This document shows, piece after piece, positions 13,601 through 25,844 of a DNA stretch of 64,000 bases (position 1 is the first letter of the stretch; every line of letters starts with the position of its first letter). Under the pieces are notes generated by a model, which made no database searches, was not told the origin of the DNA, and saw nothing but the letters and a program-made list of their open reading frames with translations. The stretch is from assembly GCA_014843695.1 (NCBI GenBank), contig CM026390.1, positions 6,333,301-6,397,300 on the forward strand, written 5' to 3'. A program made the translations under genes and the position numbers. Source of the stretch: Archivesica marissinica (lineage: Eukaryota > Mollusca > Bivalvia > Venerida > Vesicomyidae).

Positions 13601-16600
13601 TCGACTAGTGAAACCATCACTGGAACTGCATGAACGTCGACTAGTGAAACCATCACTGGAACTGCATGAACGTCGACTAGTGAAACCATCACTGGAACTG
13701 CATGAACGTCGACTAGTGAAACCATCACTGGAACTGCATGAACGTCGACTAGTGAAACCATCACGGGAACTGCATGCACGTCGACTAGTGAAACCATCAC
13801 TGGAACTACATGAACGTCGACTAGTGAAACCATCACTGGAACTGCATGAACGTCGACTAGTGAAACCATCACTGGAACTGCATGAACGTCGACTAGTGAA
13901 ACCATCACTGGAACTGCATGAACGTCGACTAGTGAAACCATCGCTGGAACTGCATGGATGTCGACTAGTGAAACCATCACTGGAACTGCATGGACGTCGA
14001 CTAGTGAAACCATCACTGGAACTACATGAACGTCGACTAGTGAAACCATCACTGGAACTGCATGAACGTCGACTAGTGAAACCATCACTGGAACTGCATG
14101 AACGTCGACTAGTGAAACCATCACTGGAACTGCATGAACGTCGACTAGTGAAACCATCACTGGAACTGCATGGACGTCGACTAGTGAAACCATCACTGGA
14201 ACTGCATGGACGTCGACTAGTGAAACCATCACTGGAACTACATGAACGTCGACTAGTGAAACCATCACTGGAACTGCATGAACGTCGACTAGTGAAACCA
14301 TCGCTGGAACTACATGAACGTCGACTAGTGAAACCATCACTGGAACTACATGAACGTCGTCAGGAACTGCATGAACGTCGACAAGTGAAACCACCACTGG
14401 AACTGCATGGACGTCGACTAGTGAAACCATCACTGGAACTGCATGAACGTCGACTAGTGAAACCATCACTGGAACTGCATGGACGTCGACTAGTGAAACC
14501 ATCACTGGAACTGCATGAACGTCGACTAGTGAAACCATCACTGGAACTGCATGAACGTCGACTAGTGAAACCATCACTGGAACTGCATGAACGTCGACTA
14601 GTGAAACCATCACTGGAACTGCATGAACGTCGACTAGTGAAACCATCACTGGAACTACATGAACGTCGACAAGAACTGCATGAACGTCGACAAGTGAAAC
14701 CATCACTGGAACTGCATGGACGTCGACTAGTGAAACCATCACTGGAACTACATGAACGTCGACTAGTGAAACCATCACTGGAACTGCATGAACGTCGACT
14801 AGTGAAACCATCACTGGAACTGCATGAACGTCGACTAGTGAAACCATCACTGGAACTGCATGGACGTCGACTAGTGAAACCATCACTGGAACTGCATGGA
14901 CGTCGACTAGTGAAACCATCACTGGAACTGCATGAACGTCGACTAGTGAAACCATCACTGGAACTGCATGGACGTCGACTAGTGAAACCATCACTGGAAC
15001 TGCATGAACGTCGACTAGTGAAACATCACTGGAACTGCATGAACGTCGACTAGTGAAACCATCACAGGAACTACATGAACGTCGACTATGAAACCATCAC
15101 TGGAACTGCATGAACGTCGACTAGTGAAACCATCACTGGAACTGCATGAACGTCGACTAGTGAAACCATCACTGGAACTGCATGAACGTCGACTAGTGAA
15201 ACCATCACTGGAACTGCATGAACGTCGACTAGTGAAACCATCACTGGAACTGCATGGACGTCGACTAGTGAAACCATCACTGGAACTGCATGGACGTCGA
15301 CTAGTGAAACCATCACTGGAACTGCATGAACGTCTACTAGTGAAACCATCACTGGAACTGCATGGACGTCGACTAGTGAAACCATCACTGGAACTGAATG
15401 AACGTCTACTAGTGAAATCATCACGGGAACTGCATGCACATCGACTAGTGAAACCATCACAGGAACTGCATGAACGTCGACTAATGAAACCACCACTGGA
15501 ACTGCATGAACGTCGACTAGTGAAACCATCACTGGAACTGCATGGAACTCGACTAGTGAAACCATCGCTGGAACTGCATGAACGTCGACTAGTGAAACCA
15601 TCGCTGGAACTGCAAGGATGTCGACTAGTGAAACCATCACTGGTAACTGCATGGACGTCGACTAGTGAAACCATCGCTGGAACTACATGAACGTCGACTA
15701 GTGAAACCATCACTGGAACTGCATGAACGTCGACTAGTGAAACCATCACTGGAACTGCATGAACGTCGACTAGTGAAACCATCACTGGAACTGCATGAAC
15801 GTCGACTAGTGAAACCATCACTGGAACTGCATGAACGTCGACTAGTGAAACCATCACTGGAACTGCATGGAAGTCGACTAGTGAAACCATCACTGGAACT
15901 GCATGCACGTCGACTAGTGAAACCATCACTGGAACTGCATGGAAGTCGACTAGTGAAACTATCACTGGAACTGCATGAACGTCGACTAGTGAAACCATCA
16001 CTGGAACTGCATGGCCGTCGACTAATGAAACCATCACTGGAACTACATGGACGTCGACTAGTGAAATCATCACTGGAACTACATGAACGTCGACTATTGA
16101 AACCATCAGAGGAACTGCATGAACGTCGACTAGTGAAACCATCACTGGAACTGCATGCACGTCGACTATTGAAACCACCACTTGAACTGCATGAACGTCA
16201 ACTAGTGAAACCATCACTGGAACTGCATGAACGTCGACTAGTGAAACCATCGCTGGAACTACATGAACGTCGACTAGTGAAACCATCACTGGAACTGCAT
16301 GAACGTCGACTAGTGAAACCATCACTGGAACTGCATGGACGTCGACTAGTGAAACCATCACTGGAACTGCATGAACGTCGACTAGTGAAACCATCACTGG
16401 AACTGCATGAACGTCGACTAGTGAAACCATCGCTGGAACTGCATGAACGTCGACTAGTGAAACCATCACTGGAACTGCATGAACGTCGACTAGTGAAACC
16501 ATCACTGGAACTACATGAACGTCGACTAGTGAAACCATCACTGGAACTGCATGAACGTCGACTAGTGAAACCATCACTGGAACTGCATGAACGTCGACTA

Positions 16601-18652
16601 GTGAAACCATCACTGGAACTGCATGAACGTCGACTAGTGAAACCATCACTGGAACTGCATGAACGTCGACTAGTGAAACCATCACTGGAACTGCATGCAC
16701 GTCGACTAGTGAAACAATCACTGGAACTGCAGGAAGTCGATAGTGAAACATCACTGGAACTGCATGAACGTCGACTAGTGAAACCATCACTGGAACTGCA
16801 TGGACGTCGACTAGTGAAACCATCACTGGAACTACATGAACGTCGACTAGTGAAATCATCACTGGAACTACATGAACGTCGACTATTGAAACCATCACAG
16901 GAACTGCATGAACGTCGACTATTGAAACCACCACTGGAACTGCATGAACGTCGACTAGTGAAACCATCACTGGAACTGCATGAACGTCGACTAGTGAAAC
17001 CATCGCTGGAACTACATGAACGTCGACTAGTGAAACCATCGCTGGAACTGCATGATCGTCGACTAGTGAAACCATCACTGGAACTGCATGGACGTCGACT
17101 AGTGAAACCATCACTGGAACTGCATGAACGTCGACTAGTGAAACCATCACTGGAACTGCATGGACGTCGACTAGTGAAACCATCACTGGAACTGCATGAA
17201 CGTCGACTAGTGAAACCATCGCTGGAACTGCATGAACGTCGACTAGTGAAACCATCACTGGAACTGCATGAACGTCGACTAATGAAACCATCACTGGAAC
17301 TGCATGAACGTCGACTAGTGAAACCATCACTGGAACTGCATGAACGTCGACTAGTGAAACCATCGCTGGAACTACATGAACGTCGACTAGTGAAACCATC
17401 ACTGGAACTGCATGATCGTCGACTAGTGAAAGCATCGCTGGAACTGCATGGACGTCGACTAGTGAAACCATCACTGGAACTGCATAATCGTCGACTAGTG
17501 AAACCATCACTGGAACTGCATGAACGTCGACTAGTGAAACCATCACTGGAACTGCATGGACGTCGACTAGTGAAACCATCACTGGAACTGCATGGACGTC
17601 GACTAGTGAAACCATCACTGGAACTGCATGAACGTCTACTAGTGAAACCATTTCTGGAACTGCATGGACATCGACTAGTGAAACCATCACTGGAACTGAA
17701 TGAACGTCTACTAGTGAAATCATCACGGGAACTGCATGCACATCGACTAGTGAAACCATCACAGGAACTGCATGAACGTCGACTAATGAAACCACCACTG
17801 GAACTGCATGAACGTCGACTAGTGAAACCATCGCTGGAACTGCATGAACGTCGACTAGTGAAACCATCGCTAGAACTGCAAGGATGTCGACTAGTGAAAC
17901 CATCACTGGAACTGCATGGACGTCGACTAGTGAAACCATCGCTGGAACTACATGAACGTCGACTAGTGAAACCATCACTGGAACTACATGAACGTCGACT
18001 AGTGAAACCATCACTGGAACTGCATGAACGTCGACTAGTGAAACCATCACTGGAACTGCATGAACGTCGACTAGTGAAACCATCACTGGAACTGCATGAA
18101 CGTCGACTAGTGAAACCATCACTGGAACTGCATGGCAGTCGACTAGTGAAACCATCACTGGAACTGCATGCACGTCGACTAGTGAAACAATCACTGGAAC
18201 TGCATGGAAGTCGACTAGTGAAACTATCACTGGAACTGCATGAACGTCGACTAGTGAAACCATCACTGGAACTGCATGGCCGTCGACTAATGAAACCATC
18301 ACTGGAACTACATGGACGTCGACTAGTGAAATCATCACTGGAACTACATGAACGTCGACTATTGAAACCATCAGAGGAACTGCATGAACGTCGATTAGTG
18401 AAACCATCACTGGAACTGCATGCACGTCGACTATTGAAACCACCACTTGAACTGCATGAACGTCAACTAGTGAAACCATCACTGGAACTGCATGAACGTC
18501 GACTAGTGAAACCATCGCTGGAACTACATGAACGTCGACTAGTGAAACCATCACTGGAACTGCATGAACGTCGACTAGTGAAACCATCACTGGAACTGCA
18601 TGGACGTCGACTAGTGAACCATCACTGAAACTGCATGGCCGTCGACTACAGT
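7658..18652. repeat. Satellite B: 36-bp tandem array
   Basis: About 300 copies of a 36-bp monomer with core gaactgcatgaacgtcgac followed by tagtgaaaccatcactg. Nearly every monomer carries GTCGAC and ACTAGT. Common variants are tgcatgGac, actAcatg, atcGctgg and ctaTtgaaa. About ten monomers are shortened to 21 bp by loss of 15 bp (cgtcgacaggaactg), near 8139, 8630, 10020, 10330, 11286, 11632, 12480, 12970, 14360 and 14670. A rare block with gtctactagtgaaatcatc plus gcatgcacatcgac recurs near 10670, 11935, 13280, 15400 and 17705. The unit is 12 codons long without stops, so frames exceeding 2000 codons are open on the minus strand. These look like a by-product of the repeat and are not annotated as genes. 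Confidence 0.97.
13490..18470 (+). repeat. Higher-order duplication blocks in satellite B (about 2.1-2.3 kb)
   Basis: Rare variants recur at long regular distances. The ggtaactgcatgg insertion occurs near 13513 and again near 15642 (about 2.13 kb). The set of catggaagtcgac, gcatggccgtcgactaatg and ccacttgaactgc occurs at 15870-16200 and again at 18130-18465 (about 2.26 kb). This is the pattern left by unequal crossover or block amplification of multi-monomer units. Exact block edges need a dot plot. Confidence 0.7.
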
Positions 18653-18664
18653 AAGCATGCTGCC

Positions 18665-20178
18665 ATCGACAAGCTCGGTGTTGTTTGCGCAGACTCGTTG
18701 TTGTTTGCGCCAGCGTGGTGTTGCTTACGCAAGCTCGGTGTTATTTATGCAATCTCGGTATTGTTTACGCAAGCACGGTGTTGTTCACGCCAGCGTGGTG
18801 TTGTTTGCGCAAGCTCGGTGTTGCTTACACAAGCTCGGTGTTGTTTATGCAATCTCGGTATTGTTTACGCAAGCATGGTGTTTTTTACGCAGGCTTGGTG
18901 TTGTTTATGAAAGCTCTGTGTTGCTTACGCAAGTTCGGTGTTGTTTACGCAAGCTCGGTGTTTTTTGCGCAGGCTCAGTGTTGTTTATGCAAGCTCGGTG
19001 TTATATATGCTATCTCGGTGTTGTGTACTCAAGCTCGGTGTTGCTTATGCCATCTCGGTGTTGTTTGTGCAAGCTCGGTGTTGATTGCGCAGGCTCGGTG
19101 TTGTTTGTGCAAGCTCGGTGTTGTTTGTGCAAGCTCGGTGTTCCTGCTGTGTTGCAGCTCGGTGTTGTTTGTGCAAGCTCGTGTTTGCGCAGGCTCGGTG
19201 TTGTTTGTGCAGACTCGGTGTTCTTTGTGCACGCTCGGTGTTGTTTGCGCACGCTCGGTGTATTTGCGCAAGCTCGGTGTTGTTTATGCAAGTACGGTGT
19301 TGTTTACGCAAGCTCGGTGTTGTGTATGCAAGTACAGTGTTGTTTACTCAGGCTCTGTGTTGTTTATGCAAGTACGGTGTTGTTTACTCAGGCTCTGTGT
19401 TGTTTATGCAAGTACGGTGTTGTTTATTCAGGCTCTGTGTTGTTTATGCAAGTACGGTGTTGTTTGCGCACGCTCGGTATTGATTGCACACGCTCGGTGT
19501 TGTTTGCGCACGCTCGGTGTGTTTGCGCAGGCTCGGTGTTGGTTTTGCAAGCTCGGTGTTGTTTACTCAGGCTCTATGTTGTTTATGCAAGTACGGTGTT
19601 GTTTACGCATGCTCGGTATTGATTGCACAAGCTCTGTGTTGTTTGCGCAAGGTCGATATTGTTTGCACAACCTCGGTATTGTTTGAGTAAGCTCGGTGTT
19701 GCTACGCAAGCTCGGTGTTGTTTACTCAGACTCGGTGTTGTTTACGCAAGTACGGTGTTGTTTACTCAAGCTCGGTGCTGTATACGCAGGCTCGGTGTTC
19801 ACTGTTGGTTGTGCAAGCTCGGTGTTGTTTGTGCAAGCTCTGTGTTGTTTGTGCAAGCTCGGTGTTGTTTGTGCAAGCTCGGTGTTGTTTACTCAGGCTC
19901 GGTGTTGTTTATGCAAGTACGGTGTTGTTTACTCAGGCTCGGTGTTGTTTATGCAAGCTCGGTGTTGTTTACTCAGGCTCGGTGTTGTTTATGCAAGTAC
20001 GGTGTTGTTTATGCAAAGCAAGTACGGTGTTGTTTATGCAAGTACGGTGTTGTTTATGCAAGTACGGTGTTGTTTACACAAGTTCTGTATTGTTTGTGTA
20101 AGATCGGTGTTGTTTGCGCAAACTCGGTATTGATTGCGCAAGCTCTGTGTTGTTTGTGCAGGCTTGGTGTTCTTCTTT
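18665..20178. repeat. Array C: 20-bp tandem repeat
   Basis: About 75 copies of a 20-bp unit, typically gcaagctcggtgttgtttac, with many substitutions and occasional deletions (for example near 19138-19185, 19258 and 19519). Around 19320-19460 and 19890-20060 a 40-bp dimer alternates caagtacggtgttg with caggctctgtgttg. It directly abuts satellite B on the left and ends where ordinary AT-rich sequence resumes near 20180. Open frames across it are accidental: 20 is not a multiple of 3, so all three frames are cycled. Confidence 0.95.
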
Positions 20179-20364
20179 ACCCTAATGTGTTAATATACTG
20201 ATAGAAACCATCTTAACCAATTGCAGGTATAGGAATATTGTTCACAATTAGTATATGATATAGCACATGACCAGTAATTATGTTAAACATAGTGCCTTTC
20301 GACTATGTCCTATGTAAAGTCTTGTAAATAAACAATTGTTCTGTTCATAACATGGAACATGCTA

Positions 20365-20612
20365 TGTCCGATTAGCGCAGTGGTTAGCACACTCGCTTCT
20401 CACTAATGCAACCCGGGTACGATCCTCGGACCGGAAAGTATGTGAGATGGTACGGTGGCCGCCAGATCGGACAGGTTGGTTTTCTCTGGGTACTCCGGTT
20501 TCCTCCCACACGAATGACCACATTTACGCTTTCATCCGCGCCAACGAGAGTGATTAATATATGTTGTTACAGCTTGCTTCGCGATCGTTTTACAATAAAT
20601 AAAGTTTAAACT
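20365..20612 (+). mobile_element. SINE, type A (tRNA-headed), full-length copy
   Basis: The head reads tgtccgattagcgcagtgg, which contains an RNA polymerase III A-box-like sequence, followed by a B-box-like gggtacgatcc. The anticodon-loop-like segment ttctcac resembles tRNA-Glu(CTC); that origin is an inference. The central body includes gatcggacaggttgg and ctccggtttcctcccac, which resembles the conserved V-type central domain known from animal SINEs (from memory; not searched). The tail is aataaataaag. A near-identical copy lies at 49208-49450, a 5' fragment at 27951 and a reversed 3' fragment at 31300. Confidence 0.85.
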
Positions 20613-20635
20613 GAACAAGTTATGAACTAAACATT

Positions 20636-21930
20636 CTGTTTGGCCCGTTATTGATTACGGTGCAGCAATTTGGGGATACAAACACTACTCTTGCATCAAT
20701 GCGGTTCAAAATCGTACCATGCGGTTCTTTCTAGGAGTTGGCAAATACACTCCAAACGCAGCCGTTGCCGGTGAAATGGCATGGTTACCGCCATATGTTC
20801 ATCAGTTAAAATATATTGCCCGTCTTTGGTCTCGTTTATCTCATATGAATTCGGACAGAATCAATCGAGGAACGGCATTCTGGGCAAACTCCTTAGCAAA
20901 CATGAAATGTAGCAATTGGTTTTATAATGTTCGAAAAACACTTACCGAAGTTGAATTATATCAATATTGTAGTCTGGATAATGTGATACCTAAACATACT
21001 ATTGTTTCGAAGGTTGAAACTGTATTTATGTCTAAATATAAACTGGAATGGCTCCAGTCGATCAGTAGACCAGATAGTTCATCAGGGAGAGGTAGGAATA
21101 AGGTAAGGACTTACTGTACATTTAAACAACACTTTTTAACTGAAAACTATTGTAAAAGTATTATGTCTAGATCGCATTGGGCTGCATTTAGTAAATTTAG
21201 ATGTGGCGTAGCACCTATAAGGCTTGAAACTGGCAGGTACGAAAACTTACCAGTAGAAGACAGAACATGTACATTCTGTAACACAATTGAAGATGAGTCA
21301 CATGTTATCCTTGAATGTAACCTCTATGATGATTTACGAAACATATTATTTGATAGAGCTCAACTTATACAACCTGGTTTTGTTAATTTGTCCAGTCAAG
21401 AACAAATTAAGTTCATATTCACAAATGCATCCACTATTAGATTAGCTGCCAAAATCTGTTTTAGTATTTTACAACGACGTACCTCTTATCTTTGTAAATA
21501 ATGCCTAATGAGTGTTTTATATGTCGTCTTCATATTTTATTACAACTGAAAAGCATTTGCTAATTAGGCTAATCCCAATCTGATTGGAATTGGTATTTGA
21601 TCTTTTAAAACATTTTTTAGTTTGCGCAGTAGTGCTTATTTTGCTTTCAGTCTTTTTCATTCCATTACATCTTAATAAGATTTTAAATTTCAATTAGCGA
21701 CTGCTTTTCAGCTTTATCTCACACATGTAGTTATCACATGTACATGCATATACTATAGTAGTGCAATCTGTTATAGATGAATGATGTATATATACATAGT
21801 CTCTTGTAACTATGAATTGAGTGGCAATGTACTTTTTTAATATGTAAACTATATTTTTTGTGTTTGTTATATGCTGTACATTGATGTGACTGAAATAAAA
21901 AATAAAATAAAAATAAAAATTCTGAAATAA
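20636..21930 (+). mobile_element. 3' end of a non-LTR retrotransposon (LINE)
   Basis: A 5'-truncated LINE copy: the last part of ORF2 (to 21501), an untranslated tail of about 400 bp, and an A-rich end (aaaataaaataaaaataaaa near 21897). It starts a few bases after the SINE tail, so the two insertions are adjacent. The C-terminal zinc-knuckle arrangement matches that of the LINE at 56640-63215, so both probably belong to the same clade. Confidence 0.8.
20640..21501 (+). pseudogene. LINE ORF2 C-terminal fragment (post-RT region, zinc knuckle)
   Basis: Open from about 20640 to the TAA at 21499. The first residues (PVIDYGAAIWGY) are typical of the segment just after the reverse transcriptase fingers and palm. 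Near residue 220 is CTFCN...ESHVILECNLY, a CCHC-type knuckle (C-x2-C...H-x4-C) common at the C-terminus of this LINE type. The endonuclease and RT catalytic domains are absent, so the copy cannot move by itself. No stop interrupts the 287 codons, which suggests a fairly young insertion. Confidence 0.8.
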
Positions 21931-22030
21931 ATAATTTTAATTCATGTTTATTCTTGACAAACACGCTGTGAACAATGTCAAAACCATTTTAATTGTTATC
22001 TTAATTACTAACATTTAATTGTTTTTCTTC

Positions 22031-22036
22031 TTTATT
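22031..22036 (-). terminator. Polyadenylation signal AATAAA of the VWC gene
   Basis: AATAAA read on the minus strand (tttatt on plus), 77 bp past the stop codon of exon 4. Position and context (gaaataaagaag) suit the 3' end of the four-exon gene. The cleavage site is not determined. Confidence 0.6.
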
Positions 22037-22112
22037 TCAAAAACTCACTGACAATTCTGTTGCATTCCTTTGTTCAATTAATCCCTGTATGGCTGCACAC
22101 TAATTCCTTTGC

Positions 22113-22357
22113 TCAATAAATCCCTGGGATTGGTGCCAAATTTTCTGACATGGCATTCCAATTGGCATAATTTGATGGGTATGCAACACATTTGAGAAAG
22201 TTTAATATCTTCTCTGGGATTCCGTCATGTTGCAAGTTGGCACAAAATGCACGTGGATAAAACGTGTTCAGGAGGTTAACGCACGTGCACACCTTGTCTC
22301 CAATCACCATAAAGTGTCCATACTTAATCACAATATTACCCCTCCGACACGTTGGAC
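22113..22357 (-). CDS. Exon 4 (last) of secreted VWC-type cysteine-rich protein
   Basis: The coding exon starts after acceptor ...tactactttccag (AG at 22359-22358) and ends at TGA (22115-22113), encoding residues 184-264 of the assembled protein. It enters in phase 1: the first two bases (GT) complete a Gly codon begun by exon 3. The start of the exon keeps the cysteine-rich pattern (PTCRRGN, then KVCTCVNLL). The rest is a non-repetitive tail with three more cysteines that ends LAPIPGIY. The repeat-rich sequence upstream (22385-24045) is intron 3. No family is recognised for the tail. Confidence 0.72.
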
Positions 22358-22399
22358 CTGGAAAGTAGTATTGTATTAGCATTATACAAATGTAATGGT

Positions 22400-22690
22400 A
22401 TAAATGTATAGCTGCTGATATATTATAAATGTAATACATGTATAGCTGTGATATATTATAAATGTAATACATGTATAGCTGTGATATATTATAAATGTAA
22501 TACATGTATAGCTGTGATATATTATAAATGTAATACATGCATAGCTGTGATATATTATAAATGTATTACATGTATAGCTGTGATATATTATAAATGTATT
22601 ACATGTATAGTTGTGATATATTATAAATGTAATACATGTATAGCTGTGATATATTATAAATGTAATACATGTATAGTTGTGATATATTAA
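22400..22690. repeat. 33-bp minisatellite in intron 3
   Basis: About nine copies of a 33-bp AT-rich unit (tgatatattataaatgtaat, then acatgtatagctg). It lies just upstream of exon 4 on the minus strand, 40 bp from the splice acceptor. Confidence 0.95.
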
Positions 22691-24045
22691 TGTAATACAA
22701 CACCCAATGTAAATATAACACCCTATGTAAATACAACACCCTATATAAATAAACACACTATGACCCTATGTAAATATTACACCCTATGTAAATATAACAC
22801 CCTATGTAAATACAACACCCTATGTAAATATAACACCCTATGTAAATATACACCCTATGTAAATACAACACCCTATGTAAATATAACACCCTATGACCCT
22901 ATGTAAATACAACACCCTATGTAAATACAACACTTTATGTAAATACAACATCTTATGTAAATACAACACCCTATGTAAATACAACCCATATGACCCTATG
23001 TAAATACAACACCCTATGTAAATATAACACCCTATGACCCTATGTAAATACAACACCCTATGTAAATACAACACTTTATGTAAATACAACATCTTATGTA
23101 AATACAACACCCTATGTAAATACAACACCCTATGACCCTATGTAAATACAACACCCTATGTAAATACAAACACCATATGACCATATGTAAATACAACACC
23201 CTATGTAAATACAACACCTTATGTAAATACAACACCTTATGTAAATACAACATCTTATGTAAATACAACACCTTATGTAAATACAACACCCTATGACCCT
23301 ATGTAAATACAACACCCTATGTAAATACAAACACCATATGACCATATGTAAATACAACACCCTATGTAAATACAACACCTTATGTAAATACAACACCTTA
23401 TGTAAATACAACACCCAATGTAAATACAACACCCAATGTAAATATAACACCCTATGTAAATATAACACCCTATATAAATAAACACCCTATATAAATAAAC
23501 ACCCTATGACCCTATGTAAATATTACACCCTATGTAAATATAACACCCTATGTAAATATAACACCCTATATAAATAAACACCCTATGACCCTATGTAAAT
23601 ATTACACCCTATGTAAATATAACACCCTATGTAAATACAACACCATATGTAAATATAACACCCTATGTAAATATAACACCCTATGTAAATACAACACCCT
23701 ATGTAAATATAACACCCTATGACCCTATGTAAATACAACACCCTATGTAAATACAACACCCTATGTAAATACAACACCCTATGTAAATACAACACCCTGT
23801 GTAAATACAACACCCTATGTATTTACAACACCCTATGTAAATACAACACCCTATGTAAATACAACATCCTATGTAAATACAACACCATATGTAAATATTA
23901 CACCCTATGTAAATACAACATCCTATGTAAATACAACACCCTATGTAAATATAACACCCTATGTAAATATAACATCCTATGTAAATACAACACCCTATGT
24001 AAATACAACATCCTATGTAAATACAACATCCTGTCGTTGCGGTTG
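22691..24045. repeat. 18-bp minisatellite in intron 3
   Basis: About 73 copies of gtaaatacaacaccctat with local changes (tacaac/tataac, cctat/cttat/ccaat). An 8-bp insertion (gaccctat) recurs at intervals, and a block of about 190 bp is repeated around 22900-23130 and 23150-23350. It fills most of the 1.85-kb intron 3. Confidence 0.95.
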
Positions 24046-24205
24046 GAAAACGAACAGCGGTGTTTCAGTATGCTTACGGTGAATCAACTTTTCATGAAAG
24101 TCAATTAGTCGTATGGGGTTGCAAACGGCATTACCATTTCATGGATTAGAGTTGCTGGCTAATTGTAATAAGACTGATGTAGTCTATAACTTTAGTTTGC
24201 CTCAC

Positions 24206-24349
24206 CATTCGGGCAGATGTAATTGCAGTTGTCATCAATCGTAGCATCCACACATTGGAGTCTCCGCTTAGGGCACGGTTTGCTTGGTTTGCATGTTGTT
24301 GTGCCATTCGCATAACACGCGCAGCCTTCGCATGCATTTCCAAAATTAC
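24206..24349 (-). CDS. Exon 3 of secreted VWC-type cysteine-rich protein
   Basis: A 144-bp exon between acceptor ...tgttttactgttgcag (AG at 24351-24350) and donor GTGAGG (from 24205). It encodes residues 136-183 plus the first base of Gly184. It is dense in cysteine: CEGCACYANG, CKPSKPCP, LQCVD, NCNYICPNG, matching a VWC-like CxxCxC...C...CP spacing. It is phase 1 at both ends, so it joins exons 2 and 4 in frame. Phase 1-1 cassette exons are typical of extracellular domains. The reading frame is open across the exact splice-bounded segment. Confidence 0.75.
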
Positions 24350-24512
24350 CTGCAACAGTAAAACATATATATGTATATGGCACATAACTGTCATCAGCGA
24401 CCGCAGACGCTTGGTGTCTGGACAAATGGTTCAAAACCAAATGTGTGTTTCTTGGTATTTTTTAAGAGAACATTTTGATGTACCATGTACTTGACATTCA
24501 AACTGTTTAGCT

Positions 24513-24900
24513 CATATCCAGAACATCTATGCTTAATTCCACAGTCCCGAACCTAGTACCGTATAAACTCCCCCCCCCCCGGACAATATGTGTCCCCTGT
24601 ACAGTCGATGCATATCCAGAGCATCTATGCTTAATTCCACAGTCCCGAACCCAGTACCGTATAAACCCCCCCCCCCATCCGACAATATGTGTCCCATGTA
24701 CAGTCGATACATATCCAGAGCATCTATGCTTAATTCCACAGTCCTGAACCCAGTACCGTATAAACCCTCCCCCCCGACAATATGTGTCCCCTGTACAGTC
24801 GATACATATCCAGATCATATATGCTTAATTCCACAGTCCCGAACCCAGTACCGTATAACCCCCCCCCCCCCGACAATATGTGTCCCATGTACAGTCGATA
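24513..24900. repeat. About 98-bp tandem repeat with poly-C tracts (intron 2)
   Basis: Four copies of a 95-99-bp unit that begins catatccagagcatctatgc and contains a run of 5-13 cytosines followed by gacaatatgtgtccc. The C-run length differs in every copy (near 24572, 24667, 24769 and 24860), as expected for slippage-prone homopolymers. The G-rich complement could form quadruplex structure; that is an inference. Confidence 0.9.
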
Positions 24901-25434
24901 TAGCCCCATTTTTGCTGAACAGTTGACTACTGTAATCTTAATATCTATGTTAACCTCAGTATGTAGGGCCTATATGTAGTTCTTTTTAACACTCGCACTT
25001 AATGAAATGTTTAGCCGCCTGTCCCTGACTAGCGCCTGCTGCCGGTCACCCCAGGCATTCACTGTTGGGAGTATCATGTAGATACACTAATTCGTGTCTG
25101 AGTGTGTGTGTTTTACGTTTATTTATCGTCGCTACCGGTTGCCCATACGAGCGACGCCTCCTGAAGAGATTAGTCTGACGTATGATCATTTTAGGTTTTT
25201 TTTCGAGAGCAGGGCGGAATTACAGGGCCTTTCCCCATTTTAGCCACTCCCGTTTGCCCTTTATGTCCCCGCCATTTTGCCTTTTTGAGAAAATAATTCA
25301 AATGTGTTTGTTACTTTTCTTAAACAAATTAATTGGTGTTATAGTAGAGAGGCAGGATCCCATAATGACAAATTTCAGCACATTTCCTACATATACATGT
25401 ACAACGCCACTAAACATTTATAGACCAGGTTCCT
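24901..25434. other. Intron 2 sequence with no recognised feature
   Basis: Non-repetitive sequence between two repeats in intron 2 of the VWC gene. I see no exon with matching phase-1 splice sites, no RNA gene and no known element. Confidence 0.5.
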
Positions 25435-25570
25435 GAGGTTATAAAACTTTTCTCATATCTCAAACACAAACTCAAGTGATTTGATTGGTTGATTCTGAGT
25501 GTTGCTGTCAGCTAAACCAATCAGATGCCTGAGACTGAGTTTGATTTTGGAGAACAGTTTTATAACCTCC
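25435..25570. mobile_element. Short inverted-repeat element (MITE-like)
   Basis: Begins gaggttataaaacttttc and ends with the inverted counterpart gaacagttttataacctc, giving ends of about 17 bp that extend with mismatches (caaactca / tgagtttg). At about 135 bp and without coding capacity it fits a miniature inverted-repeat element. Related sequence (gaggttataaaac twice, as a direct pair) occurs at 35413-35570, so the motif is dispersed. Confidence 0.6.
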
Positions 25571-25844
25571 ATGCCAGCCAGAACCATTTACCTCACCACT
25601 AGGAACCATGTGTCTGGAACTAAATGCCAAACACATGAAATACTACTGGTCTTAAAGATATATTCGCGTTCATGCTGACTGTCACAAGTTCTACAAACTT
25701 TGCTATTATACAATTATATTTGTTAGAAAATCAGTATTACACAAGTGTTGCAGTAAAGAAATCCATCCTTTTTAACATTTTTAATGTACTTGAACATTGT
25801 TGAAAAATATAAAATCATAATTTGACTAGGGTAGTATTTTTTCC

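Noticed and set aside
8575..14994. 2139-codon minus-strand frame in satellite B as a giant repeat protein
   Set aside because: It changes register midway (VMVSLVDVHAVP to SSSDGFTSRRSC) at indels without losing openness, and the opposite strand is equally open. This is repeat arithmetic, not selection.
7658..18652. CRISPR array
   Set aside because: There are no distinct spacers: the whole 36-bp unit repeats head to tail, and the genome is eukaryotic.
18635..20201. Cysteine-rich secreted protein in the 20-bp array
   Set aside because: The unit is not a multiple of 3, so all frames cycle through the same peptide pieces. Cys content comes from tgt/tgc in the repeat.
22691..24045. Interstitial telomeric repeat (ACCCTA-like)
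   Set aside because: The unit is 18 bp, gtaaatacaacaccctat. It contains ccctat but no tandem CCCTAA/TTAGGG hexamers.
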